Program-made: the position numbers and the translations under genes
NCBI GenBank assembly: GCA_012959785.1
Contig: DUCM01000005.1
Coordinates: 1-64,000, forward strand
Direction of reading: 5' to 3'
Length of the DNA stretch: 64,000 bases
Source of the DNA: Planctomycetota bacterium
GTDB lineage: Bacteria; Planctomycetota; UBA1135; GCA-002686595
Shown here: piece after piece, positions 38,744 through 46,558 of the stretch
Layout of the letters: each line of letters opens with the position of its first letter
Numbering within the stretch: the first letter of the stretch is position 1
The notes under the pieces: generated by a model
What the model saw: the letters and a program-made list of their open reading frames with translations, nothing else
Told to the model about the DNA's origin: nothing
The model's database searches: none

Positions 38744-40869
38744 GCCCCGCGCGCAAGCAGAAGGCCAGCTTCCATCGCAATTCGCGCCCGGGGGAAGCTC
38801 TTGAAGGCCAATTTCCCGAGTCCCAATCTCCCGAAGAAATGGGCAGCGCGGCGGCTCTAGGGCGCCTGCCCGAGACCGATCTCGCCGGGCTCTTCCGCTA
38901 CTGGGCAGGCAAGCGCCGCAAGCTTGCACCCGAGGACCCGGACCTCTTGCGCGCGCAGGTCCTCGAGTGGATAGCCGACGGGGCGCTGCTCGCGGAACGC
39001 GTCGAAGACATGCCCCGGGGATTGCGCGCGATCTTCGATTTGCTCATGGCCTCGCCGCGTTACGAACAGCCCCTCTCCGAACTCGCGGCCAACAAACAAC
39101 TGGCCTACCTCTCGAAGTACGATTTGCAGGCTGCCATTGCCAAGCTCGAACGCCACGGTCTGCTGGTCCCCAGCGTCTCGGTGGAGATGGCGCGTTACGG
39201 CGAAGATACCTGGGCCATCCCCACCGATATCGGCGAGCGTCTGCAACAGCAACGGCGCGCCAAACAGAGCGGCGTCTTCGACAGCTTTGCCCTCAAGGGA
39301 CACCTTGAACGCACATTCAAGGATCCGGCCCAGGGCGGCACCATGCCCCGCAGCCGCCAACGCGAACTGTACAAGGTCTACTCTGGCGAAGCAGCTGCGG
39401 TGGCTCGCATCGAACGGCTACCCGATGGCCTGCGTGGGTTGGTAGAGAAGGTCATCCTGGAGTTCGGCGGCATCCTCTCGCGGGAGCTGTTCGAGCGTAT
39501 GGAACACGACCTGCCCCACTGGAACGGCAAGCGCTGGGGCAAGATCCTGCGCGAGTCCCTCGTGGGGACGGTGGAGCGCTTGGATCTCACGCGCTACGGA
39601 CTCAAGCACTCTGGCGAACTCATGATCGTCTTCAATGAGGTAGCCCTGGCCTGGTTGCGGCGGGTGGCGGTGCCCTCCGATCCCGATGCGCCCCACCAGG
39701 AAGCGTCCCTGGGTGTGGATCTGACATCCAACCTGTCCCGCTTCATCGGCTTCATCCTCGAGCACCAGGTGCGCTTTACCGTCGAGGGCAAGATATTCAA
39801 AACGACCGAGAAGCGCATCCTTGGGGAGTTGATTCCCAACCCGGGCCGCGAACTCGAACGGGCCGAGGTGCTTTCGTTCATCTACGGCTTCGCGCGCCAC
39901 TCAGCTCTGATCGAGAGCACCGGCGAACGCACCTTCGCCCTGACGCCTGCGGGTCACGAGTGGGAGCCCAAGGAACTCGACGAGAAGATGAGCCTCTTGC
40001 TCGAGTACACCATAGACGAGCATGACCTCGGCGGCGAATACTTCCACCAAGCAGAGCTGCGGCGCATCTTCCTGCGTCTCCTGAAGCGCGTTGAGGTGGG
40101 TGTTTGGTACGACTTGATGTACCTGCCCTTTCTCTCGCGCAACACCTATCTGTCCAACCTGGACGAGCTGGCCGTAGAGGATTTCTTTGAGGCCCAAAAC
40201 GGCGGCGCGCACCGCACGCCCGCTGATGATCCCCAACGCCTGGCCTGGAACCTGGTGCACTGGGTGCGCAAACGCCTTTACCTCCTGGGGCTGGTGGACA
40301 TGGGCTACGACCGTCACGACCGACCGGTGGCCATGCGCCTCACGCGCCAGGGTGCGCGCTTGATCGGCGTGGCCGAAGCGCGCCTCGAACGACAGTCCGT
40401 GGGCAACCTGGTGGTGACGCCTGACTACGAGGTGGTGCTCTTCTCCACCGGCGATGACGCCGAATTGGTTCACGACCTCGACCGCTTCTGCAAGCGCGAA
40501 AAGAACGGCCATCTCGTTCACTTCCGCATCCAGGAAAAGGGTGTGCAGCGGGCACTCAACGAGGGCATGTTGCTCGCGCGCATCCTGGGTACCTTGGAAA
40601 ACAACTCACGGGCGCCGGTGCCCCAGAATGTGCTCTTCACCATTCGTGACTGGGCTTCCCACGCGGGACTCCTGCGTCTCAGCCCAGACCTGGTGGTCAG
40701 CGGCGACAACAGCGATGTCTTGGCGCGTTTCCACAAGGATCCGGGGGTGCGCAGCTACCTGTCGAAGGCCCTGGACGAGCGTTCCTTCCAGTTGAAAGCC
40801 AAGGGAACGCCCAGGCGCATGCAGGCCTTGCTGCGCGAACTGGGGTACTTGGTGGAACTCGTGGAATGA
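38740..40869 (+). CDS. Helicase-associated winged-helix protein with C-terminal Helicase_C_3 module
   Basis: This 709-residue soluble protein starts at an ATG overlapping the XPB stop. Its long middle is helical with several winged-helix-like units (for example AIAKLERHGLLVPSV and AIPTDIGERLQQQ). The C-terminal ~110 residues (LVVTPDYEVVLFS ... HFRIQEKGVQRALNEG ... PVPQNVLFTIRDW) have the same pattern as the N-terminal module of the XPB gene next to it. That layout, winged helices followed by an XPB-like module, is the layout of p52/Tfb2 in TFIIH, which binds XPB through paired 'clutch' modules. Actinobacteria have comparable 'helicase-associated' proteins. A direct complex with XPB is an inference. 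No catalytic motif is visible. Confidence 0.8.
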   Translation: MSPARKQKASFHRNSRPGEALEGQFPESQSPEEMGSAAALGRLPETDLAGLFRYWAGKRRKLAPEDPDLLRAQVLEWIADGALLAERVEDMPRGLRAIFDLLMASPRYEQPLSELAANKQLAYLSKYDLQAAIAKLERHGLLVPSVSVEMARYGEDTWAIPTDIGERLQQQRRAKQSGVFDSFALKGHLERTFKDPAQGGTMPRSRQRELYKVYSGEAAAVARIERLPDGLRGLVEKVILEFGGILSRELFERMEHDLPHWNGKRWGKILRESLVGTVERLDLTRYGLKHSGELMIVFNEVALAWLRRVAVPSDPDAPHQEASLGVDLTSNLSRFIGFILEHQVRFTVEGKIFKTTEKRILGELIPNPGRELERAEVLSFIYGFARHSALIESTGERTFALTPAGHEWEPKELDEKMSLLLEYTIDEHDLGGEYFHQAELRRIFLRLLKRVEVGVWYDLMYLPFLSRNTYLSNLDELAVEDFFEAQNGGAHRTPADDPQRLAWNLVHWVRKRLYLLGLVDMGYDRHDRPVAMRLTRQGARLIGVAEARLERQSVGNLVVTPDYEVVLFSTGDDAELVHDLDRFCKREKNGHLVHFRIQEKGVQRALNEGMLLARILGTLENNSRAPVPQNVLFTIRDWASHAGLLRLSPDLVVSGDNSDVLARFHKDPGVRSYLSKALDERSFQLKAKGTPRRMQALLRELGYLVELVE

Positions 40870-41516
40870 GAATTCCCGCCGGTCTCCTGGGAATCAGCCC
40901 CGGACTGGCGCGCGACAAGCGCGGCGCGCGGAAGCTCCTGGGCCAGGTGGAGGCGGCCTTCAAGGCTGGTCTGCCCGGCGTTTCCATTCGTGAGCCGGGC
41001 CTCTCCGACGCGGATCTGTTCGAACTCACGGGGACCTGCCTCGAGTTGGCCGCGGCCAATGGCGGAGCCTGGGTGGGGGTGCACGACTCCCTACATGTGG
41101 CCCTGGCCGCAGGCGCCCATGGCGTGCACCTCGGCTGGCGTTCGCTAAGCCTCGAGGCGGCCCGCCAAGCCGCGGGCGAGGGCCTCGCCTTGGGCTATTC
41201 GGCCCATGTCTGCGACGGCGCGGATCCCGCGGCCCTGGACCTGGCCGACTACCTCTGTTTTGGCCCTGTGCTCGATACGCCTTCCAAGGCGGGTCTCCTG
41301 GAGCCCACGGGCTGGCAGGTGCTGCGCGAGTTCTGTGCCAGCAGCCCGCGGCCGGTCTGGGCCCTGGGAGGTTTGGGCCCGGCCGAAGTACGCGCCGCCC
41401 TCGATGCCGGCGCCCAGGGCGTGGCCGCCATCGGGGGACTCTTCGGGGCCGAGGACATCGCCAGCGCCACGGCGGCCTACCTGGCTGCCTGGGATAGCAG
41501 CGGAGCCGGAACTTGA
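40866..41516 (+). CDS. ThiE/TenI-family thiamine phosphate synthase-like protein
   Basis: This 216-residue TIM barrel of the ThiE/TenI family shows VHDSLHVALAAGAHGVHLGW, then YSAHVCDGADPAALDLADYLCFGPVLDTPSK and WALGGLGPAEV near the phosphate site. ThiE joins the thiazole and pyrimidine halves of thiamine. TenI relatives act earlier, on the thiazole. The usual INDR motif is VHDS here, so I do not choose between them. thiL, the next thiamine step, lies two genes on in the same overlapping run. It overlaps the preceding gene by four bases. Confidence 0.82.
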   Translation: MRIPAGLLGISPGLARDKRGARKLLGQVEAAFKAGLPGVSIREPGLSDADLFELTGTCLELAAANGGAWVGVHDSLHVALAAGAHGVHLGWRSLSLEAARQAAGEGLALGYSAHVCDGADPAALDLADYLCFGPVLDTPSKAGLLEPTGWQVLREFCASSPRPVWALGGLGPAEVRAALDAGAQGVAAIGGLFGAEDIASATAAYLAAWDSSGAGT

Positions 41517-41911
41517 ATCCCCGGGCCCTGCAAAAACCCCTGGGGCGTCTGACTCTCGTCCTGACGATCCTGGGCGGAGCCTGGCTTTGGTTGCACTTTG
41601 AAGTCTTGCGCCTGCCCGCGAACGGTTGTTCGCCACTGGCGCGCTTGGCCCCCGGGAGTCTGCTCTGGATCGACCTCAAGCCGAAAAGCATCGCCCCCGG
41701 TGATGTGCTTCTGTTCGACATCGAAGGCGGGCGCCTGGCCCTGGCCGAGGTTGAAAAAACCAGAGACGACAGCTTCTGGCTCGTCACCGATGTGTCCGCC
41801 TGTCCCGGCGCGAACAGTGCCGAGTTGGGCTGGATCGCGAGGACGAACATCCGCGGCCGCATGATCCTGGCCACGGGCAACCCCCCGGCCAGCGCGACGA
41901 CCGGGCCATGA
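41513..41911 (+). CDS. Small membrane protein resembling a signal-peptidase (S24/S26) fold
   Basis: This 132-residue protein has one N-terminal membrane helix (about 10-28). A short beta domain follows whose spacing mirrors S24/S26 peptidases: GCSPLARLAPGSLLWID stands where GxSMxPTLxxGDxVxVD is expected. SIAPGDVLLFD and a late LGWIARTNIRGRMIL follow. The Ser could be kept, but the general-base region lacks a clear Lys or His-Arg, so activity is doubtful. The start is TTG overlapping the thiE-like stop. It sits between two thiamine genes, with no evident link to them. Confidence 0.55.
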   Translation: MNPRALQKPLGRLTLVLTILGGAWLWLHFEVLRLPANGCSPLARLAPGSLLWIDLKPKSIAPGDVLLFDIEGGRLALAEVEKTRDDSFWLVTDVSACPGANSAELGWIARTNIRGRMILATGNPPASATTGP

Positions 41912-42825
41912 GCTGGGACGAGGACCGACTTCAGCGCTGGATCTGGCGCACCTCGAAAAACTCAGTGGCTGTGGGCAGCCCGGGCCACGACGCCTGCGTG
42001 CTCGCGGCGCCGGGGGGCCGCGAAGTCCTCTGCATCGACGCTTGCATCGAGGGCGTGCACTTCGAGGCCACGGCGGCACCGGGGCGGGTGGGGCACAAGG
42101 CCGCCGCACGGGCCCTGAGTGACCTGGCCGCCACGGCGGCCGAACCGCGGGCGCTCCTCTTGGCCCTGACAGCCCCCCGCGAGCGCCCCGAAGCCTGGTT
42201 GCGAGCCGCCATCGGCGGCGTGCGCCGGGCGGGGGCGGAGTGCGGGGCGGCGCTCGTGGGCGGCGACCTGTCGGCGGCCCGGGGCAGCGAGTTGCAGCTG
42301 GTGGTCAGCGCCCTGGGCGTCTTGCCCGGCCGCGCCAAGCCCCCTGGCCGCGACCGAGCGCGTCCGGGCCAGCGCCTGGTTTTGACGGGTCCCGTGGGGG
42401 GCAGCGCCCTTGGCCGCCACCTGGACTTTTGCCCGCGGCTTGCAGAGGGCCGGGAACTCTTCCAGGCTGGGGCCACGGCGATGATGGATATTTCAGACGG
42501 CCTGGCTTGGGACCTCTGGCGCCTGGCGCGCGCTTCGGGTGTGCGCCTGGAGCTTGACCGTGTGCCCCTGCACAAGGATGCCCGGCGCATGGCGCGCAAA
42601 AGCGGCCAAATCGCTCTCTTCCATGGCCTGCACGATGGCGAAGATCACGAACTCGTCGCCAGCCTGCCCCGCGATGCGCCGTTGCCCGCCGGTGCGCTGG
42701 AGATCGGTCGCGTCGTGGAGGGCAGCGGGCTTGCTCTCTCGCGGAAACTGGTCGCCCTACTCGAAGGCGGCGGCGCGGCACGCGACTGGCAACCCCACGA
42801 AGGAGGCTGGCGTCATGGCGAGTGA
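41908..42825 (+). CDS. thiL: Thiamine-monophosphate kinase
   Basis: ThiL phosphorylates thiamine monophosphate to the active diphosphate. The 305-residue PurM-like enzyme has an early acidic motif (GHDACVL), VGGDLSAARGS for the metal/ATP loop, MMDISDGLAWDL, and DGEDHELVA for the usual GGEDYELL. It starts in an ATGA overlap and ends eleven bases inside the next gene. Together with the thiE-like gene it suggests that this run supplies late thiamine steps. No thiamine riboswitch is visible before any gene of the run. Confidence 0.92.
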   Translation: MSWDEDRLQRWIWRTSKNSVAVGSPGHDACVLAAPGGREVLCIDACIEGVHFEATAAPGRVGHKAAARALSDLAATAAEPRALLLALTAPRERPEAWLRAAIGGVRRAGAECGAALVGGDLSAARGSELQLVVSALGVLPGRAKPPGRDRARPGQRLVLTGPVGGSALGRHLDFCPRLAEGRELFQAGATAMMDISDGLAWDLWRLARASGVRLELDRVPLHKDARRMARKSGQIALFHGLHDGEDHELVASLPRDAPLPAGALEIGRVVEGSGLALSRKLVALLEGGGAARDWQPHEGGWRHGE

Positions 42826-43327
42826 AGCGCGGGCCGTTTTCGAATTTTTCAGCCGCGGGCCAGACCAAACCGAGGCCCTGGGCGCCGCCCTCGGTCGTTT
42901 GGCCTGGGCCGGTTTGGTGATCGCCCTCGAAGGCGAGTTGGGCGCGGGCAAGACCTGTTTCGTGCGCGGCCTGGCCAGCGGACTGGAGATCGAAGAGCCG
43001 GTCACGAGCCCTAGCTTTGCCCTGATGCACGAGTACAAGGGACGGCTAGGCCTTTTGCACTTCGACGCCTGGATGGAGGGTCGCGAACGCGCTCTGCTCG
43101 CCGATGGGGGCGACGAACTCCTGGGGTCGGACGCGGTCTGCGCCATCGAGTGGGGCGAGCGAGTCCAGGCCGCCCTGCCCGAGCCCTACCTACGGCTCTT
43201 GCTAACCCACGAAAGTCCCACTTCCCGGCGGCTTTGGTTCGAGGTCGTGGGCCAGGGAACAGGCTCGCAGCCTGTTGAAACCCTCCTCGCAAAGCTGCGC
43301 GAGGCTCCCGAGGCGTCCCAGGCGTGA
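42815..43327 (+). CDS. tsaE: tRNA threonylcarbamoyladenosine synthesis ATPase
   Basis: TsaE is the ATPase that works with TsaB and TsaD to make t6A37 in tRNAs reading ANN codons. The 170-residue protein has a P-loop (EGELGAGKTCFVRGL), the TSPSFALMHEY segment and HFDAWM, all typical. The ATG at 42815 is preceded by AGGAGG at 42801-42806, the best Shine-Dalgarno in the window. That resolves the start inside the thiL end. It is the last gene of the uvrA run. The 144-bp gap after it has no clear terminator. Confidence 0.93.
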   Translation: MASEARAVFEFFSRGPDQTEALGAALGRLAWAGLVIALEGELGAGKTCFVRGLASGLEIEEPVTSPSFALMHEYKGRLGLLHFDAWMEGRERALLADGGDELLGSDAVCAIEWGERVQAALPEPYLRLLLTHESPTSRRLWFEVVGQGTGSQPVETLLAKLREAPEASQA

Positions 43328-43471
43328 TGAATCCCCTGTGAGCCCCGATACTGTTTTCTTGGCCCGAAAGGCGCAAAAGGCTGAACCGCTGAGCGACGCC
43401 TGCGTTGAGGATTTGGGCGCAGGTTGCGCCTTGGGGCTTGACTGGAGAACGGCAACGACTCGGGAAAGGCC

Positions 43472-44074
43472 TTGAAAGAGTCATCGGATGCTGATCGAGA
43501 CCCTCTGCTAGCCCTCCAGGGCGGGGATGTGACGCTCTTCGAGAGCTTTGTTCGTTCGGAGAGTGGCCGCTTCCTGGCCTTTTTTCGCCGCCTTGGGGCT
43601 CGGCCGAGTGAAGCCGAGGACCTCGTCCAGGATCTCTTCTTGAAGATGTTTCGCCACGCCCACACCTATCAGCCCGCGGGCAAGTTCGAGGCCTATGCCT
43701 TCCGCATCGCCAAGAACACCTGGATCGACCACCAGCGCCGGCGCGCCGTGCGCCCCTTCTGGCGCAGCGGCCAGGCCGAGGACGACGACCGGGCGCCGGA
43801 GCTTTGCGTGCGGAGCGACAGCCCCAGCCCGGGCGAAGCGGCCGAACGCAAGGAAGCAGCCCGGACCGTCATGGACGCCCTGGCCACCCTCTCCGAAGGC
43901 CAGCGGCTGGTCTTTGAACTCGGTGTCCTGCAGGAGCTCCCCTACGCCGAGATTTCCGCCCTGCTCGAGATTCCCGAGGGCACGGTCAAGTCGCGCATGC
44001 ACCACGCCCTGCGCAAGCTGCGCGCCGCCATCGAAGGGCTCTCTCCCGAGGACAGCGAGGAGTTTCGCGCCTGA
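43472..44074 (+). CDS. ECF-type RNA polymerase sigma factor
   Basis: This 200-residue sigma-70-family protein has region 2 (DLVQDLFLKMFRHAHTY ... AFRIAKNTWIDHQRRR) and region 4 (LSEGQRLVFELGVLQ ... EGTVKSRMHHALRKLR), separated by an acidic linker. This two-region layout is that of extracytoplasmic-function sigma factors. The start is a TTG with GAAAGG just upstream. An adjacent membrane protein, five nt downstream, is the probable anti-sigma. The TolC-family and lipoprotein genes that follow may be in its regulon, but no matching promoter pair is visible. Confidence 0.9.
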   Translation: MKESSDADRDPLLALQGGDVTLFESFVRSESGRFLAFFRRLGARPSEAEDLVQDLFLKMFRHAHTYQPAGKFEAYAFRIAKNTWIDHQRRRAVRPFWRSGQAEDDDRAPELCVRSDSPSPGEAAERKEAARTVMDALATLSEGQRLVFELGVLQELPYAEISALLEIPEGTVKSRMHHALRKLRAAIEGLSPEDSEEFRA

Positions 44075-44079
44075 AGCCC

Positions 44080-45003
44080 ATGCAAACTCCCCGACCCCAC
44101 GACGAAACCTGGAGCGAAGAGGAACTCCTCGAGTGGATCCTCAACAAGCGCGCGCGCCGCGCCACGCCCCGGGAGCAACTCCTCGGCGAGCCGGCGAACG
44201 CCGAACGCTTGGAGCAACTCGAAGCCCTCGTGCAGCATTGCCGCTCAGCCCTCAGCGACGAGCAGGTCATCTCTCCCTCCAGGTCTCTGGCGGACTCGAT
44301 CCTGGCGCGCACCACCCGCGAAGAACTCGGACTCGCCGGCGACCTGCGCCTTGTGGTGGCCTTTGTCTCTCAACGCATCTCCTCTTCGGCGCTCTTGCGC
44401 GTGGTGGCCGCCAGCCTGCTCTTGCACATCGCCGCCCTGCCGGTCCTGGCTTACTTCACCTTCTTCGCAGGGCCGCGGCAGAAGACCCTGATCACCATGG
44501 AGCGCTTCGGCGCTCTGGAAGCCTTGCCCTACGCTTCGGCGGAGAGCGAGCCCGAGCCTCGCGTGGAGATCCCGAAAATCGATATTGACCCCGCCAGTCT
44601 GCCGCCGGCCGCCGTGCTCTTCGCCCGCCACCGCGCCCAGGCCGGACTCGGCGCGATGCCCCGGGGCGACGACCCTGCCGTGGTCTGGGCCGACGACCTG
44701 GGCCTGGTTCTTTGGTGCGAACAACAACTCGACGGGGCACCTTCTGGCAAGGCGCCAGGGAAGCCCGCGCCCCGGCTCAGCTTCGCTCTCGAACATCTCG
44801 AGCAGCTCCTTGGCGAGGGCCCTCTTGGCGAGGACGCTGCTTCCCGCGCGCCGTTGTTGCGCCTGGCCCGGAGCGCCTGGCTGCGTGCCGAAGCCGCAGG
44901 CCTGACCCACTCCGGAGCGCCTCTCGAGGGCACGGATGCCGGCCTGCTGCGCGGCGACGCCTGGGCCGAAGTGTATTTGCAGGTTGTCAGCCAGGAGCAG
45001 TAG
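44080..45003 (+). CDS. Single-pass membrane protein, probable anti-sigma factor
   Basis: This 307-residue protein has an acidic/basic helical cytoplasmic N-terminus (about 105 residues), one membrane helix (about 106-130, VVAASLLLHIAALPVLAYF) and a ~175-residue periplasmic part. The location right after an ECF sigma gene and the topology fit an anti-sigma factor. No zinc-binding HxxxCxxC anti-sigma motif is seen. The periplasmic part resembles no family I know. Confidence 0.6.
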   Translation: MQTPRPHDETWSEEELLEWILNKRARRATPREQLLGEPANAERLEQLEALVQHCRSALSDEQVISPSRSLADSILARTTREELGLAGDLRLVVAFVSQRISSSALLRVVAASLLLHIAALPVLAYFTFFAGPRQKTLITMERFGALEALPYASAESEPEPRVEIPKIDIDPASLPPAAVLFARHRAQAGLGAMPRGDDPAVVWADDLGLVLWCEQQLDGAPSGKAPGKPAPRLSFALEHLEQLLGEGPLGEDAASRAPLLRLARSAWLRAEAAGLTHSGAPLEGTDAGLLRGDAWAEVYLQVVSQEQ

Positions 45004-45034
45004 CCAGCCGGTGGAGGCCGGCCCGGGCCTGTCC

Positions 45035-45040
45035 TAGAAT
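45035..45040 (+). promoter_or_regulatory. -10-like TAGAAT placed for a leaderless start
   Basis: TAGAAT ends six bases before the ATG at 45047. A transcript starting at the usual distance would begin at or next to that ATG. No Shine-Dalgarno precedes the start. The -35 region is not recognisable. Confidence 0.4.
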
Positions 45041-45046
45041 GGGGCC

Positions 45047-46558
45047 ATGATCCCCCCGTTCAAGATCCTGTTTTACCTCGGCGCCACCAGCGCCCTCCAT
45101 GCTTCGGTTCAAGCCCAGGCACCGGCCGCTCTAGAGTTCCAGCTCTTTGGTCCGGGGCGCGGCCTCGAGCTCAGCATCGACGCGGCTCTGCAAATAGCAG
45201 AGAGCAGCGACATCGGCCTGCAACTGGAGGATGTAAACCTCGAGGTGGCTCGTTTTGACGCCGCGGGAAGCTGGGGCAACTTCGATTGGATGTTCGCCGC
45301 AGGCGGCCAGTTGGCGGATGGCGAACAGAAGGGCAGCAGCACCCTGACCGGCGCGGATGTTCTCAAGTTTGAATCCCAGACCTACGACTTCAGCTTCACC
45401 CGCGCCCTGGAAACCGGCGGGTCGTTCGTGGCGGCCTTCGACACCAACATCGTCAGCACGAATAACATGTTCTCGAACCTACCCGCTTCCAGCACCGACA
45501 ACCTGCGCCTCTCCTACAGCCAACCGCTCCTGCGAGGTTTTGGCGCGGATTACGGCACCTCGGTGCAAAACGAGGCCGCAGTCAGCTACCGCCGCCAACG
45601 GGAGCACCGACGGGAGGTACTCCAGGCTCTCCTGAAGGATGTCCACGATGCCTACTGGGATCTGGTGCTGGCCGGCGAACAGTTGGGAGTCGCCGCCTCG
45701 AGCCTCGATCTAGGCCTCGAACAACTCGAACGCAACCAGCGCATGCTGACAGCGGGCGTGGGCACCGAGGTCGAGGTCATCCAAGCCGAGGCCGAGGTAG
45801 CCCAGCGCATGGAGGCTCTTCTGCGAGCCGAGGTGGCGCTGCGCGCCGCCGAGGATGCACTCAAAGGCCTGATCTTTCCTGGCAGGGACAGCGCCACCTG
45901 GAACACCGAGTTGATTCCCATCACACCCCTGCCCGTGGAAGCTTCGACCGAGGTGGCACCCTGGGAACAACTGCTCGAGTTGGCTCTCGTCAAGCGCCCC
46001 GAACTGCGCCAGCAGCGCTTTGAAATCCAGGCCGCGGTCCTGCGCCACGAGCGCACGGTCTCCGAACGGCGCATGGGCCTCGACCTCGACCTCTCGGTCA
46101 ACAGCCAGAGCTTCAGCGGGAACGAGGGCCAAGCCGCCAAAGAGGCCCTGGCCTTTGATTTTCCCACTTACACGGCCGGCTTGAAATTCTCTGCACCCAT
46201 CAACAATCGCTCGGCGCGTTTCCTCGAGAAGGCCGCCCGGGCCCGGGTGCGCGCGGCCTACTTGACCTACGATCAACTCGAGACGCGCATCGTGGGGGAG
46301 GTACGCGAGGCCGTGCGCCAGGTGCGCTACCAGGCCGAAGCGGTGAGCGCCGCACAGACGAGCCTTGAAGCGACTCGCCGCCAGCTGGCGGCGGAGGAAG
46401 CGCGCTACCAGAATGACCTCTCCACCAACTTCCAGCTGCTTGAGTTCCAACAGCGCCTGGCCGAAGCCCTCAACACCGAGAAGTCGGCACGGGCTGGCCA
46501 TGCCAAGGCGCTCTATGCCCTTCAAGTGGCCCAGGGCACGGCCGGAGAGGTCTACTGA
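45047..46558 (+). CDS. TolC-family outer-membrane efflux protein
   Basis: This 503-residue exported protein has a signal peptide ending near residue 24 (VQAQA). Long helical repeats typical of the TolC/OEP family follow, with two related halves (around AALQIAESSDIGLQLEDVNLE and EQLLELALVKRPELRQQRF). Such proteins form trimeric channels across the outer membrane for efflux or type I secretion, so its presence supports a two-membrane envelope. No pump gene is adjacent. The ABC exporter at 26295-28783 is in another unit. Its stop overlaps the next start (TGATG). Confidence 0.9.
   Translation: MIPPFKILFYLGATSALHASVQAQAPAALEFQLFGPGRGLELSIDAALQIAESSDIGLQLEDVNLEVARFDAAGSWGNFDWMFAAGGQLADGEQKGSSTLTGADVLKFESQTYDFSFTRALETGGSFVAAFDTNIVSTNNMFSNLPASSTDNLRLSYSQPLLRGFGADYGTSVQNEAAVSYRRQREHRREVLQALLKDVHDAYWDLVLAGEQLGVAASSLDLGLEQLERNQRMLTAGVGTEVEVIQAEAEVAQRMEALLRAEVALRAAEDALKGLIFPGRDSATWNTELIPITPLPVEASTEVAPWEQLLELALVKRPELRQQRFEIQAAVLRHERTVSERRMGLDLDLSVNSQSFSGNEGQAAKEALAFDFPTYTAGLKFSAPINNRSARFLEKAARARVRAAYLTYDQLETRIVGEVREAVRQVRYQAEAVSAAQTSLEATRRQLAAEEARYQNDLSTNFQLLEFQQRLAEALNTEKSARAGHAKALYALQVAQGTAGEVY

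Noticed and set aside
40866-42825. A thiamine (TPP) riboswitch
   Set aside because: The thiE-like and thiL genes are inside an overlapping run with no leader, and no Thi-box-like sequence is seen before uvrA or thiE.
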